64,000 nt of DNA from the NCBI RefSeq assembly GCF_002233755.1, contig NZ_NIFO01000001.1, forward strand, positions 496,001-560,000. Direction: 5' to 3'. Made by a program: the position numbers and the translations under genes. The notes under the pieces were generated by a model. That model did not search any database, was not told the DNA's origin, and worked only from the letters and a program-made list of their open reading frames with translations. Positions 43,111-53,144 of the stretch are shown here, in pieces. Numbering within the stretch: the stretch's first letter is position 1; each line of letters opens with the position of its first letter. Origin of the DNA: Acinetobacter piscicola (lineage in GTDB: Bacteria; Pseudomonadota; Gammaproteobacteria; Pseudomonadales; Moraxellaceae).

Positions 43111-45273
43111 ATGACTGCACGTATTCAGAAAGGCAAGTTAGCGATTGCTAAAGAACTTTACGATTTCATCGAGAATGAAGCACTACCAGGTTCTGGTTTA
43201 GACAGTGAAACTTACTGGAAAAACTTTGAGCAAGTTGTTGTCGATCTTAGCCCTAAGAATAAAGCGCTTTTAGCTAAGCGTGATGACATTCAGGCTAAAA
43301 TTGATGAATGGCACCGTAATAATAAATTTGAGCTGGAAGCTTATAAAGCTTTTCTTAAAGAAATTGGCTACTTAGTACCAGAAGTAGAAGATTTCCACAT
43401 CAGCACAGAAAATGTAGATGAAGAAATCGCATTATTGGCTGGTGCGCAATTAGTAGTACCTGTGCGTAATGCACGTTACTGTTTAAATGCTGCAAACGCA
43501 CGTTGGGGTTCGCTCTATGATGCACTTTACGGCTTTGATGTAATCCCAGAAGATGGCGGCGCAGAAAAAGGTAAAGGTTATAACCCGGTTCGTGGCGACA
43601 AAGTTGTAGCATTTGCTAAAAACTTCTTGAATGAAACATTCCCATTGGCAAATGGCTCGCATGCAGATGTGACGAAATATGCAATAGAAGGCAAAAAGCT
43701 TGTTGCAACATTAAAAGATGGTTCAACATCGACTTTAGCAAAAGAAGCACAATTTGTTGGTTTTAATGGTGAAGCATCGGCTCCAACAGAAATCGTTTTA
43801 TTAAATAATGGCTTGCACGTTATTATCGAAATTGATGCGAATAGCCCAATTGGTAAAACTGATGCTGCTGGCGTTAAAGATTTAGTTCTTGAAGCTGCTT
43901 TAACAACGATTCAAGATTTAGAAGATTCGATTGCTGCTGTAGATGCAGAAGAAAAAGTTGAAGGCTACCGTAACTGGTTAGGTTTGATGAAAGGTACTTT
44001 GGAAGAATCTATCGAGAAAAACGGCAAGACTGTTACTCGTACATTGAACAAAGACCGTACGCATAAAAACTTGATCGGTGGAGAAACGACGCTTCATGGT
44101 CGTTCATTGATGCTTCTTCGTAACGTGGGTCATTTAATGACGAATCCAGCGATCCTTGTAGATGGTGCTGAAATCTACGAAGGCATTATGGATGCATTGA
44201 TCACACCATTGTTGTCTTTTGCAGATATCAAAGGCGAAAACGAAAACAAGAACTCTCGTAAAGGTTCTATGTACATCGTTAAGCCAAAAATGCATGGTCC
44301 TGAAGAAGTTGCATTTGCTGTTGAATTATTTGAACGTGCTGAGCAAGCGTTAGGTTTACCTGAGAAAACGTTAAAAATCGGTATTATGGATGAAGAACGT
44401 CGTACATCTGTAAACTTGAAAAACTGTATTGCTCAAGCAAAAGACCGTACGATCTTCATTAATACAGGTTTCATGGACCGTACTGGTGATGAAATCCATA
44501 CCTTTATGGAAGCGGGCCCATTCGTTCGTAAAGGCGAAGTGAAGTCTCAAACTTGGTTCCCAGCATACGAAAACCGTAACGTAATGATCGGTCTTCAAGC
44601 AGGTTTACGTGGTAAAGCACAAATCGGTAAAGGTATGTGGCCTAAACCAGATATGCTTTTAGACATGTATAACACCAAAATTGAACATCCTGAAGCTGGT
44701 GCAAGCTGTGCATGGGTTCCATCGCCATCTGGTGCAGTGATTCATGCAATCCATTATCATCATTGCAATGTTTCAGCTCGTCAACAAGAGTTGTTGAAAG
44801 TTGAGCCATTATCTCTTGATGATTTGTTAACGCCGCCTTTAGCGACAGATACAAACTGGACTGACGAAGAAAAAACCAAAGAGCTTGAAAATAACCTTCA
44901 AGGTATCTTAGGTTATGTGGTTCGTTGGGTTGATCTAGGTGTAGGTTGTTCGAAAGTTCCAGATATCAACAACGTTGGTTTGATGGAAGACCGTGCAACG
45001 CTACGTATTTCTTCACAACACGTTGCGAACTGGTTGCGTCACGGTATCGTTAGCAAAGAACAAGTTGAAGAAGTTATGCAACGTATGGCGAAGATTGTGG
45101 ATGAGCAGAATGCGAGTGATCCAGAATATACAGCTATGGCGCCTGCATTTAATGGTTATGCATATCAAGCAGCATATGACCTTGTATTTAAAGGTGGTGA
45201 GCAACCATCGGGTTATACTGAGCCATTACTACATGCTTCACGTTTGAAATTAAAAGGTTATACAGGTGATTAA
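43111..45273 (+). CDS. glcB: Malate synthase G
   Basis: Malate synthase G joins acetyl-CoA and glyoxylate to malate in the glyoxylate shunt, needed for growth on acetate and fatty acids. At 720 residues it has the length of the G isoform (GlcB), not the ~530-residue AceB. Signature parts are [16 protein letters not shown] (about 128-143), [10 protein letters not shown], the [20 protein letters not shown] segment (about 329-348), [25 protein letters not shown] (split as [20 protein letters not shown]) and [13 protein letters not shown]. Codon choice looks optimised. A terminator follows. Confidence 0.97.
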   Translation: MTARIQKGKLAIAKELYDFIENEALPGSGLDSETYWKNFEQVVVDLSPKNKALLAKRDDIQAKIDEWHRNNKFELEAYKAFLKEIGYLVPEVEDFHISTENVDEEIALLAGAQLVVPVRNARYCLNAANARWGSLYDALYGFDVIPEDGGAEKGKGYNPVRGDKVVAFAKNFLNETFPLANGSHADVTKYAIEGKKLVATLKDGSTSTLAKEAQFVGFNGEASAPTEIVLLNNGLHVIIEIDANSPIGKTDAAGVKDLVLEAALTTIQDLEDSIAAVDAEEKVEGYRNWLGLMKGTLEESIEKNGKTVTRTLNKDRTHKNLIGGETTLHGRSLMLLRNVGHLMTNPAILVDGAEIYEGIMDALITPLLSFADIKGENENKNSRKGSMYIVKPKMHGPEEVAFAVELFERAEQALGLPEKTLKIGIMDEERRTSVNLKNCIAQAKDRTIFINTGFMDRTGDEIHTFMEAGPFVRKGEVKSQTWFPAYENRNVMIGLQAGLRGKAQIGKGMWPKPDMLLDMYNTKIEHPEAGASCAWVPSPSGAVIHAIHYHHCNVSARQQELLKVEPLSLDDLLTPPLATDTNWTDEEKTKELENNLQGILGYVVRWVDLGVGCSKVPDINNVGLMEDRATLRISSQHVANWLRHGIVSKEQVEEVMQRMAKIVDEQNASDPEYTAMAPAFNGYAYQAAYDLVFKGGEQPSGYTEPLLHASRLKLKGYTGD

Positions 45274-45293
45274 TTTCACTGCTGTATAAAGTC

Positions 45294-45319
45294 AAAAAAG
45301 CCTCTTCGGAGGTTTTTTT
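45294..45319 (+). terminator. glcB terminator
   Basis: An A-run, GCCTC, the very stable TTCG tetraloop, GAGG and a run of seven T form a classical intrinsic terminator about 20 bp after the glcB stop. Confidence 0.9.
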
Positions 45320-45558
45320 GTTTTGAGGGCTTTTATATTAATCATGAGAATTGAATCCATCACATTGCCATTAAAAATAGGTGGTTATACTTGTGATGTA
45401 TTATTGATGCGATTTTAACTGCGGGATTTCAATTAAAACTTATGATTTGTTATTCTTGTCCAGTTATATAAATTTTGTTGAGCTAAGTTGGAGATTACTC
45501 AAACAATCATAAATCTCTGCTACAATTTAAAAGAATCAATCTTTAAGTTGAATTATAA

Positions 45559-46179
45559 ATGTCATCAATTCTTAAATTAGATGCATTGAAAAATGCTGAA
45601 GTTTCTAGCGCTCCTTATCCTTTTTTTGTCGTTGAAAATGCATTGGCGGACAACGAAGTACAAGCTGTAATCCAAGATTTTCCAAAAATTGAGCAGGGTG
45701 GAAGTTTTAACATTGAAGATGTTGAAATTAAACCAAATTTTGATCGATTCTTAAAGTCATTAGATACACCAGAATTTCGTAAAATCTTGACAGATAAATT
45801 TGATGTGAATGTTATGGAGCATCCAATGATGATCACTTTACGTGGTTATTCACGTCAAAAAGATGGGCGTATTCATAGTGATTCTAAGAGTAAGTTATTA
45901 ACCGTCCTTATTTATTTAAATGAATCATGGGATGCACCAAATGGCCGTTTACGCATTTTAAATGATGACAAAGATATCAATAACTATGTTGCTGAAATCA
46001 ATGCAGGTCCCGGCGCATTGGTTGCTTTTAAAGTGACAGACAATGGTTGGCATGGTTATATTCCTTATGAAGGACAACGCCAGTCGATTCAAATTAACTT
46101 TTTAACCAGTGAAAAAGCCAATGCGAAGCATAAGTTTTTCCATGGTTTAAGTGCGAAAATGAAAAAGATTTTTAAATAA
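45559..46179 (+). CDS. 2-oxoglutarate/Fe(II)-dependent oxygenase family protein
   Basis: The 206-residue protein has the double-stranded beta-helix iron triad: H106 and D108 in IHSDSKSK and H165 in NGWHGYIP, and a basic residue (R174 in EGQRQSIQIN) that would bind 2-oxoglutarate. The segment VLIYLNESWDAPNGRLRIL resembles prolyl hydroxylase-like proteins. The substrate is unknown. The region upstream (45321-45558) has no clear feature. A terminator follows. Confidence 0.83.
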   Translation: MSSILKLDALKNAEVSSAPYPFFVVENALADNEVQAVIQDFPKIEQGGSFNIEDVEIKPNFDRFLKSLDTPEFRKILTDKFDVNVMEHPMMITLRGYSRQKDGRIHSDSKSKLLTVLIYLNESWDAPNGRLRILNDDKDINNYVAEINAGPGALVAFKVTDNGWHGYIPYEGQRQSIQINFLTSEKANAKHKFFHGLSAKMKKIFK

Positions 46180-46192
46180 TCAATAGGTGTTC

Positions 46193-46224
46193 AGAAGGTA
46201 AATGTAGATTTACCTTCTTTTTTT
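46193..46224 (+). terminator. Terminator after the 2OG-Fe(II) oxygenase gene
   Basis: AGAAGGTAAAT (46193-46203) and ATTTACCTTCT (46208-46218) form an 11-bp stem with a 4-nt loop and a T-run (46218-46224). Confidence 0.88.
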
Positions 46225-46272
46225 GAAATGCTGTTTGAATAAAATCTAACGTTTGAAATCATATTTTATTGT

Positions 46273-46935
46273 ATGTGTGCCAATTTTAAACCCATTAGTC
46301 TGATACAAGTTGAGCAACTCCGTTTGCCAATAATCCCATTCGCATATGAAGAAGAGATATTTCCAAGCTTTCAAACACCATTGCTATTCCAATCTAATCA
46401 AGGAATAGAGTGGCGTTTAGTAAATTTTGGTTTAATCCCGAAGTGGGCAGAGGATAAAGAGGTTGCTAAGCATACCTACAATGCTCGCAATGAAACAGTC
46501 ATGGAAAAACCAAGCTTTAGCGAAGCATTTGCTAAATGTCAGTTTGGTGTTATTCCTGTAAGTGAATTTTACGAATCAAAATATATCAATGGTAAACCAC
46601 AGCGTTGGGCTGTTAGACGAAAAGATGGCCAAGCATTTTATATTGCTGCGCTGTATGAAATTACCCGATTGAAAAGTGGTGAAGTTGTGCGTTCAGCAAC
46701 CATGTTGAGTATGGATGCTCATCATCACGAAATGATGAAAGAGTTTCATGAACCAAGAACGGATAAGCGTTCCATCGTGGTGATACCACAACACCGTTTA
46801 GAAGAATGGCTGTCACTGAAACAGCCGAATATAATGAGTTTTATTAAAGGGTTTCCTGTAGAGGAGTTTGAGTGTTATTACTGTCCAAAACAAAGGCACA
46901 ACAAAAACACTCTACAGATCAATATGTTTGACTAA
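46273..46935 (+). CDS. SRAP (SOS response-associated peptidase) family protein, YedK/HMCES type
   Basis: YedK/HMCES proteins shield abasic sites in single-stranded DNA by a thiazolidine crosslink formed by the N-terminal cysteine. After removal of Met1, C2 is at the N-terminus (MCANFK). Other active-site residues match: N70 in YNARNET, E98 in PVSEFYE and H159 in FHEPRTDKR. The 220-residue length is usual. The start ATG is fixed by the need for Cys2. It converges with the MarR gene. Confidence 0.92.
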   Translation: MCANFKPISLIQVEQLRLPIIPFAYEEEIFPSFQTPLLFQSNQGIEWRLVNFGLIPKWAEDKEVAKHTYNARNETVMEKPSFSEAFAKCQFGVIPVSEFYESKYINGKPQRWAVRRKDGQAFYIAALYEITRLKSGEVVRSATMLSMDAHHHEMMKEFHEPRTDKRSIVVIPQHRLEEWLSLKQPNIMSFIKGFPVEEFECYYCPKQRHNKNTLQINMFD

Positions 46936-46946
46936 TTTTTATTCTA

Positions 46947-47411
46947 TTAATGAGAAAGATTTTTAAAAATATGCTTTAAGCTTTCCATCATTTTTTCAAT
47001 TTGTAATGGTGTCAAACCATCAAATGATTGTTCGAGTACCACACTCATTAAGTCATTAATTTTTTGAGTCATTTGTTTGCCAGACTCAGTAAGTTTGACC
47101 CGAGTAATACGCGCATCATGCTCACAAGAAAAAGTTTCAACTAAGCCTTCTTCTTTTAGGCGATACACGATTTTAGTGGTTGTTGACATTTTAGAAACAA
47201 TCATTTCAGAAAGTTCTGAAACACTGGCATTAGGCTTAGCCTCTAAAGAAATCAATAAACGCCGTCTTGAATTGTCCACGCCATATTTTTTTAAAACATG
47301 ATCTACGTTCAATACGTATTGTGCATGTACTTGAGTAATCCAGTAATAAGGAAAACTTTCTATATTAAAATTTTCTGCTGATGGCAAAAATTTTGAATAT
47401 TTCTTAGTCAT
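46947..47411 (-). CDS. MarR family transcriptional regulator
   Basis: The 154-residue protein has the winged helix-turn-helix of MarR with SVSELSEMIVSKMSTTTKIV and LKEEGLVETFSCEHDARITR (the wing) and long dimerisation helices. The ATG at 47411 (MTKKYSKF) is preferred over a TTG at 47444 because it gives the usual length and has AGGGTTA upstream. The genes it controls are unknown; it converges with the SRAP gene, and the next gene upstream is an unrecognised one on the same strand. Confidence 0.87.
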   Translation of the reverse strand: MTKKYSKFLPSAENFNIESFPYYWITQVHAQYVLNVDHVLKKYGVDNSRRRLLISLEAKPNASVSELSEMIVSKMSTTTKIVYRLKEEGLVETFSCEHDARITRVKLTESGKQMTQKINDLMSVVLEQSFDGLTPLQIEKMMESLKHIFKNLSH

Positions 47412-47482
47412 TAGGTAACCCTGATTTTTTGTAATTATAGCCAAAATAAAGGCTTAATAATATTTTATTTTGAATAGTTGAA

Positions 47483-47875
47483 TCAAGACGTGATCAATCG
47501 CTTAATGTAAAAAAACAAGGAAAATCCATAAAATATCGATTTTCCTTGGAGTAAACTTAGGCAGAACTGTCTAGTTAAAGACATAGTGTAACTATCTTTA
47601 TCTTGATGAAACGCGACAATACTTTGAGCAAATTTAGTTGCTTTTTCTTGCAATTGAGAATTGGTAGCTTTCGTATCTGATAGTTGTGCTGTCAGATCTG
47701 CATTTTCAAGAATGACATTGTAGGTCAATTCTTGCTTATTATTCTCTTGCGTAACTATGACTTTGACCGGATGCTGTTCTAGGGCTGAATCAAGATTGAT
47801 ATCAGTTCCTGCATAGCTTGTATTTGCAATAGTCTTTGAAATTTTTTTAAAAGTCAATGCATTTACACTTGTCAT
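47483..47875 (-). CDS. Unrecognised protein, probably with a frameshifted 3' end
   Basis: The frame codes for 130 residues. The first ~98 (MTSVNALTFKKISKT to DKDSYTM) are polar and soluble-looking; the last ~32 are hydrophobic and aromatic and differ sharply. A strong terminator (47509-47548) lies inside this final part, so a transcript ending there would have no stop codon. In both other frames a stop occurs near 47570, before the terminator. The natural C-terminus was therefore probably near residue 100. AGGATTAACCGCT precedes the ATG, so the start is credible. The family is not recognised. Confidence 0.5.
   Translation of the reverse strand: MTSVNALTFKKISKTIANTSYAGTDINLDSALEQHPVKVIVTQENNKQELTYNVILENADLTAQLSDTKATNSQLQEKATKFAQSIVAFHQDKDSYTMSLTRQFCLSLLQGKSIFYGFSLFFYIKRLITS
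47509..47548 (-). terminator. Intrinsic terminator inside the annotated 3' end of the 47483-47875 frame
   Basis: CAAGGAAAATC (47516-47526) and GATTTTCCTTG (47538-47548) form an 11-bp stem with an 11-nt loop, followed on the minus strand by seven T (47509-47515). Confidence 0.85.
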
Positions 47876-48534
47876 AGCGGTTAATCCTATTCACTTTTAC
47901 GTGCCTTAGTATTGATGAAAAACTAAAGCGACTGAGTCAAAATGTTCAATAACTAAACAATGCTGACTGTGGTCTTATTCTAATGAAAAATTAAGTGCAT
48001 GAGACTTGGCTTTATGATGAAAAAATTCTGTCGCAATAGTCATAACTGGTGTAGGTTTATTTATTTGTTGTGTGAATATTGTTTTAAGAATTTGAAAATA
48101 ATCATTTTTAATATTTTCATAAAGATGAAAATCTGAACTATGACACTACATTCCGTAAGTGTAATAAATCATTACAGAAATTAGGTGATTCAGGACTAAA
48201 AATACTTTCTGTAAATATTGTTAAGTCTAGTTTAAATGTTGTTAGATACGTTGCAAATTATACTAATTTTCCTTGTTAAACTTGTCATGGTCATTTGGGG
48301 CCATTTTTAGACTAAAGTTGAATAATTTTTTTATTAGCAACGATTATTTATGCAAGCTTTGCCAAATTTATAAAATACTAAAATGTAAATTTTTCATGAA
48401 AAGTAATTACAAATCTTAGATATTGTGCATAATTAAACTAATATTGTTGAAAAGGTATCATTCATGGATCCGTCGCCGTGTAGGTTAAACTTATTTTTGT
48501 CTTCTTTTTATAATAAAAAGCAGGAGATCTAATA
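47876..48534. other. Long AT-rich intergenic region upstream of the TerC-type gene
   Basis: No gene is supported in 660 bp. It holds a TATACT (48259-48264) and, just after it, a small hairpin ATGGTC/GGCCAT (48287-48304) with five T, which could be an attenuator. Directly before the next gene an A/T inverted repeat CTTTTTAT/ATAAAAAG precedes the ribosome binding site AGGAG. I cannot identify a riboswitch class. Confidence 0.4.
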
Positions 48535-50076
48535 ATGGAATTTTTATTAGACCCTGGTATTTGGGTTGGTCTTTTAACCCTGATTGTTTTAGAAATTGTA
48601 CTGGGGATTGATAACCTCGTATTTATTGCCATTCTTGCAGATAAACTACCTCCCGAACAACGTGATAAGGCTCGTATCATTGGCTTGTCTTTAGCTTTAT
48701 TGATGCGTCTAGGTTTATTGTCTGTCATTTCTTGGTTGGTTACATTAACCAAACCCTTAGTCACTTTTGCTGATTTTTCATTTTCTGGAAGGGATTTAAT
48801 TCTCTTATTCGGTGGGCTATTCCTTGTTTATAAAGCAGTAACAGAGCTGCATGAAAAAATGGAAGGAAAGCCAGAAGTTAAAAGCACTGGCGCAGTGGTT
48901 TATGCAAGTTTTTGGGCGGTCGTTGCTCAAATTATCGTACTTGATGCGGTTTTCTCGCTGGATTCAGTGATTACAGCAATCGGTATGGTGGATAATATTT
49001 ATGTGATGATGGCTGCGGTGACGATTGCTGTTATCGTGATGTTAATTGCTTCAAAACCATTAACAAGCTTTGTAAATAGACATCCTACAGTCGTGATTCT
49101 ATGTTTAAGCTTCTTATTGTTAATTGGCGTAAGTTTGATTGCAGAAGGCTTCGGTTTCCATATTCCAAAAGGCTATATTTACTCAGGTATTGGTGTTGCG
49201 ATCTTGATTGAAGCATTTAACCAATTTTCAAGCCGAAATGCCGAAAAGCATGAATCAAAAATTCCTTTACGTCATCGCACTGCGGATTCAATTCTCAAGA
49301 TGATGGGAAGTAAGTTAGACGCTGATTTATTACAAACACCTGAAGCCTTGGCTGCACAAAAAGCCTTTGGTGATGAAGAACGTTATATGGTCGGTGGTGT
49401 ATTAACCCTTGCAGAGCGTTCTGTCGCATCGATTATGACGCCAAGGAATCAGATCTCTTGGATCAACCTTGAAGATGATCCTGAAAGTATTCGTCAACAA
49501 ATTTTGGCTGTACCGCATAGCTTATTTCCAGTCTGCCGTGGGCAATTGGATAAAGTGGTGACTGTCGTACGTGCCAAAGAACTAATCGATGTTTTAGACG
49601 AACCTGAGCAATTACAGGCGTTGTTAAAACGTCATCGTCCAATCTTTATTTTTGAGAAAATGAAGGTGATTGATGCGATTCACACGCTAAGAACTTCGAA
49701 AGGTTCTTTGGTTTTGGTGAGTAATGAATTTGGTAATATTCAAGGTTTGATCTCACCACTTGATGTGTTCGAGGCGATTGCAGGTGAATTCCCAGATGCG
49801 GATGAGCAACTGGAATTGGTCAAGCTTGATGAAACCACTTGGAAAGCTTCTGGAATGTTAGATCTTTATCAACTTGAATTAGAGTTGGGGATGTTAGATC
49901 TGGTTCAAGAAGATTCTGGTTATTTCAGTGTTGCAGGTTTAATCTTGGATAAGACACAAGGTGAAGCCAAAGTCGGTACTCAGATCGAACAAGAGGGCAT
50001 TTGGTTTGAAGTGGTTGAGATGGATGAAAATCGAATCAAAACAGTTAAAATTACCCGTCCTGAACAGTTTGCTTAA
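48535..50076 (+). CDS. TerC family membrane protein with CBS and CorC/HlyC domains (YegH/YoaE type)
   Basis: The 513-residue protein has an N-terminal TerC domain of seven membrane helices (about 1-225), with the metal-related motifs [11 protein letters not shown] (about 20-30) and [13 protein letters not shown] (about 137-149), then a pair of CBS domains (about 300-420) and a CorC/HlyC transporter-associated domain (about 430-510). This arrangement is that of YegH and YoaE, which are thought to move or sense divalent metals. Its transport substrate is unknown; TerC proteins often act in manganese export. AGGAG precedes the ATG. Confidence 0.87.
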   Translation: MEFLLDPGIWVGLLTLIVLEIVLGIDNLVFIAILADKLPPEQRDKARIIGLSLALLMRLGLLSVISWLVTLTKPLVTFADFSFSGRDLILLFGGLFLVYKAVTELHEKMEGKPEVKSTGAVVYASFWAVVAQIIVLDAVFSLDSVITAIGMVDNIYVMMAAVTIAVIVMLIASKPLTSFVNRHPTVVILCLSFLLLIGVSLIAEGFGFHIPKGYIYSGIGVAILIEAFNQFSSRNAEKHESKIPLRHRTADSILKMMGSKLDADLLQTPEALAAQKAFGDEERYMVGGVLTLAERSVASIMTPRNQISWINLEDDPESIRQQILAVPHSLFPVCRGQLDKVVTVVRAKELIDVLDEPEQLQALLKRHRPIFIFEKMKVIDAIHTLRTSKGSLVLVSNEFGNIQGLISPLDVFEAIAGEFPDADEQLELVKLDETTWKASGMLDLYQLELELGMLDLVQEDSGYFSVAGLILDKTQGEAKVGTQIEQEGIWFEVVEMDENRIKTVKITRPEQFA

Positions 50077-50122
50077 ATCGATTAAGTCATAAATTTAAGA
50101 TTTAAATACTCTTTTAAGATAT

Positions 50123-50153
50123 AAAAATGCCTCATCAATTGAGGCATTTTTTA
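50123..50153 (+). terminator. Terminator after the TerC-type gene
   Basis: AAAAATGCCTCA (50123-50134) and TGAGGCATTTTT (50140-50151) form a perfect 12-bp stem with a 5-nt loop and T-run. Confidence 0.9.
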
Positions 50154-50315
50154 TTGCTAAAACATATTTGAAGTACATGGTTAAGGTCTGATGATTTGTT
50201 TTTTAACCAAGATGGTTTCATACGATTTAAAATTGCATTAAAAATAATTTTAAGTAATTGATGAAATATTGTAGAGTTAAAATTCTTGTATTAAATTGAT
50301 TTAAAAGGAATTATT

Positions 50316-50441
50316 GTGAATAAAATATTAATGGTATGTTTAGTTATCTTTGCCTCTACAAATATTAATGCTCACTCAGGAGGCACAGACTCAGAAGGTT
50401 GTCATAAAAATAGTAAAACGGGTGAACGTCATTGCCATTGA
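50316..50441 (+). CDS. Small secreted YHYH-type protein
   Basis: The 41-residue frame starts with GTG and encodes a signal peptide (MNKILMVCLVIFASTNINA) followed by HSGGTDSEGCHKNSKTGERH and a final CH. The C-terminal motif GG-D--GCH-N--TG--HCH is that of the small YHYH-domain proteins common in Proteobacteria, with two cysteines and several histidines that suggest metal binding. AAGGA lies seven nucleotides before the GTG, which supports translation. It is flanked by its own terminator. Confidence 0.7.
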   Translation: MNKILMVCLVIFASTNINAHSGGTDSEGCHKNSKTGERHCH

Positions 50442-50449
50442 TATTAATT

Positions 50450-50477
50450 GAGTAGGAATAGTTATTCCTACTCATTT
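50450..50477. terminator. Bidirectional terminator between the YHYH-type gene and chrA
   Basis: GAGTAGGAAT (50450-50459) and ATTCCTACTC (50464-50473) form a 10-bp stem with a 4-nt loop; T-rich sequence follows. It lies between convergent genes. Confidence 0.8.
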
Positions 50478-50510
50478 TAAACTTTAGCGCATATTTTAAA
50501 ACACCATTTT

Positions 50511-51869
50511 TTAAAAGAACAGTTTAATGACTAAACCTGTAAGCGCAGATAAAGCAATTACTCTTAAAACACTTTGATTAAATTTGAATAATGCCAGTAT
50601 GGCAACTAAGCAAATAAGTGCAGAAACATAATCAAATGAACCTGCAAACCCTTTGGGCCATAAGACATGATAGCCAAAGAACAATGCTAAATTTAGAATA
50701 ACACCCACCACAGCAGCAGTAATTGCCGTCAATGGGGCAGTAAATTTAATTTGATTATGTGTCGATTCAATAATTGGCCCACCTGCCAAGATAAATAAAA
50801 ATGAGAATATAAAAGTAAACCACGTCACGATCACTGCACCCAATGCACCTGCGATGAACTGTTGATCTACACCTAATAAGTGATGACTATATGCACCAAT
50901 AAATCCTACAAAAGCCACCACCATAATTAAAGGTCCGGGAGTACTTTCACCGAGCGCCAATCCATCTATCATTTGGGTGGGACTTAACCAATGATAATAA
51001 TTGACAGCACCTTGATAAACGTATGGTAAAACAGCATACGCACCACCAAAGGTCATCAAGGCTGCTTTAGTGAAAAACCATGCCATTTGAGTATAAGTAT
51101 GATTCCAGCCGAAAATATAAAACAAACTTGTGAATGGGACGAACCACAATAAAGCTGAGATTGCTATAATTTTAATAAGTCGAGACCATTTAAATACAGC
51201 ATGTTCAGGGATAGGCGTATCATCATCGATGATGGCTTTGCCGTAGGACTTACTACTCGATTGATGTGCTTGATTTGAAAACAGCTCAGGATATTTTTTA
51301 CTCGTGAAATAACCTGTTAAAGCCGCAAATAAAACGATCATAGGAAAAGGAATATTGAAAATAAAAATCGCAATGAATGCCAGTGTAGCGATTAACCAAA
51401 GAAATTTATTCTTCAATGATTTGCTACCAATGCGATAAGTTGCATGAAAGACAATCGCTGTGACTGCAGGTTTAATACCGTAAAATAAACCTGCAATAAT
51501 AGGAACATTCCCAAATTTGATATACACCCAAGACAACGTAATCAAAATAAACAATGAGGGAAGAACAAACAGAATGCCTGCAACTAAACCGCCTTTGGTT
51601 TTATGCATCAACCAACCGATATAAGTTGCCAGTTGTTGTGCTTCAGGGCCAGGTAAGAGCATGCAGTAATTTAAAGCATGCATAAACCTTTTTTCAGAAA
51701 TCCATTTTTTCTGTTCGACAAGCTCTTGATGCATGACTGCAATTTGACCAGCAGGGCCACCAAAGCTAATAAAACCAAGTTTGAACCAAAATAAAATAGC
51801 ATGCCAAAAATTAACACTTTCAATTTTATTTTCAATATCTTTAATATTTTCATTATTTTGAGGATTCAT
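50511..51869 (-). CDS. chrA: Chromate efflux transporter ChrA
   Basis: ChrA exports chromate. The 452-residue protein is the long form with two homologous halves, each of five or six membrane helices: FKLGFISFGGPAGQIAVMH near the start of the first half and AALMTFGGAYAVLPYVYQ in the second, plus LPGPEAQQLATYIGW and ESTPGPLIMVVAFVGF. The ATG at 51869 (MNPQNNE) has GGAG six nucleotides upstream and is preferred over a start at 51905. It overlaps chrB by 17 bp, so both are expressed together. Confidence 0.93.
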   Translation of the reverse strand: MNPQNNENIKDIENKIESVNFWHAILFWFKLGFISFGGPAGQIAVMHQELVEQKKWISEKRFMHALNYCMLLPGPEAQQLATYIGWLMHKTKGGLVAGILFVLPSLFILITLSWVYIKFGNVPIIAGLFYGIKPAVTAIVFHATYRIGSKSLKNKFLWLIATLAFIAIFIFNIPFPMIVLFAALTGYFTSKKYPELFSNQAHQSSSKSYGKAIIDDDTPIPEHAVFKWSRLIKIIAISALLWFVPFTSLFYIFGWNHTYTQMAWFFTKAALMTFGGAYAVLPYVYQGAVNYYHWLSPTQMIDGLALGESTPGPLIMVVAFVGFIGAYSHHLLGVDQQFIAGALGAVIVTWFTFIFSFLFILAGGPIIESTHNQIKFTAPLTAITAAVVGVILNLALFFGYHVLWPKGFAGSFDYVSALICLVAILALFKFNQSVLRVIALSALTGLVIKLFF

Positions 51870-52791
51870 GTGTTTCTCCAAGTAGATCTGCATATAAACC
51901 ATCAAAAATATGATTTGAGAGTGTTAGGAGTCGGTCATCGTCTAAAATCGTGGTTTTTAAACCATGAATAACCTTTTCAAAACCAACAGCTTCAGCAGGT
52001 TCGTGACCACCGATATCGAGGTAATGGACAATTTCGGCAATTTTATTTAATGCAGGCGTACTTTGGTCGAAGCTGAGCATTAACACTTCGAAAGTCACAA
52101 AGGAGTCGATATGAGTGAATTTTGCACCATCGAAGTCGAAGCCAATTGCATCGGTAGGGCAGTCAGATGGGGAGTCCAACCATTTAAATCGAGCAGATGA
52201 ATCGATAAATTTTTGAATGAACCATGCGGATGCAAGTCGGTCAATCCACGGACGTTTTCGTGTTGCCCAAACTTTATTTTGAAAATGTTCAGCTTGTAGT
52301 GTTTGTATTGTTTGCGAGCTCATCTGAGGTTCATTAATTTCCCCCAAACGGGTGATTTTATATTCAAGATCATTCAGTGTCTTCGTAGATTGTTTTTGTA
52401 TCGGTTTTGGAAAATAATCGATTTGAATTAAATGATTTAAATTTTTTCTTAATTTCCTGATGTGTTTTAAATGTTCATTCTTCTTAGTTATACCTAATTC
52501 ATTTTCAAGCATTTTCAGTTGATTTAAAAATTCTGAATATTCTTCTTCTCGATCAAACAGTTTAAATAGATCAATATTTTCGGGGCATTGGGTATGAAAA
52601 ATATAAGCTTTACCGTCTTCATTTTGATGATCTTGAGCAATTTCATCAAAGGTATTCGCGAAAGCTGATGGTAGCAAGTAAACACCATCTCTCAGCGTGA
52701 CTGCCCCACAATTTTTGATAGACCGCCATACTCTCATACGTGTCGCCGTACTTTGTGTGGGCAGGCTTGAAACCAGCAAGGAAATATCCAT
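51853..52791 (-). CDS. chrB: Chromate resistance protein ChrB
   Basis: ChrB senses chromate and regulates chrA. The 312-residue protein has the ChrB N-terminal domain (LVSSLPTQSTATRMRVWRSI and LRDGVYLLPS) and the C-terminal domain with TRKRPWIDRLASAWFIQKFI and AVGFDFDGAKFTHI-like segment (FDFDGAKFTH). It is upstream of chrA with a 17-bp overlap, the order of known chrBA operons. About 290 bp of gene-free DNA precede it. A mobile-element origin is often seen for chrBA, but no such element is visible here. Confidence 0.92.
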   Translation of the reverse strand: MDISLLVSSLPTQSTATRMRVWRSIKNCGAVTLRDGVYLLPSAFANTFDEIAQDHQNEDGKAYIFHTQCPENIDLFKLFDREEEYSEFLNQLKMLENELGITKKNEHLKHIRKLRKNLNHLIQIDYFPKPIQKQSTKTLNDLEYKITRLGEINEPQMSSQTIQTLQAEHFQNKVWATRKRPWIDRLASAWFIQKFIDSSARFKWLDSPSDCPTDAIGFDFDGAKFTHIDSFVTFEVLMLSFDQSTPALNKIAEIVHYLDIGGHEPAEAVGFEKVIHGLKTTILDDDRLLTLSNHIFDGLYADLLGETHESSK

Positions 52792-53088
52792 GTTATATAT
52801 TCTACAAATTTTGTATTAAACATAACATATTTAAAATTTATCTATAGAATATAAATAGATAACGATATTGACGAATATGCAAAACAATGACTTTAAAAAG
52901 AATAGTTTTTAAATTAAATCATTAAGTTATTTTTTTATTAGAAGTATATTTTTAGTATCAAAACTAAGTGTATAGGAGAGAGTTTTTTGATTTTTAGTAT
53001 TATTTTTAAGCATTTTATTGTAATTAATAATTCTTTATTTTAAAGAATGTAAATGTTTAAAAAGAATCTTAGATACAAAAGAGTGCTG
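52792..53088. other. Gene-free AT-rich stretch upstream of chrB
   Basis: About 300 bp holding no coding frame that I can support. The chrBA promoter must be at the left end, but no consensus hexamers stand out. Apart from the terminator at 53090-53130, I see nothing of note. Confidence 0.4.
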
Positions 53089-53089
53089 A

Positions 53090-53130
53090 AATAAAAAGAG
53101 CACTTAAATAGGATTACTTATTTAAGTGCT
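53090..53130 (-). terminator. Terminator of the alpha/beta hydrolase gene
   Basis: AGCACTTAAATA (53099-53110) and TATTTAAGTGCT (53119-53130) form a 12-bp stem with an 8-nt loop, followed on the minus strand by CTTTTTATTT. Confidence 0.85.
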
Positions 53131-53144
53131 TAAAACGGAAAGTT

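Noticed and set aside
48287-48308. Small hairpin with T-run after a TATACT box, as a possible tiny RNA or attenuator
   Set aside because: The predicted transcript would be under 40 nt and the -35 is missing; not strong enough to call.
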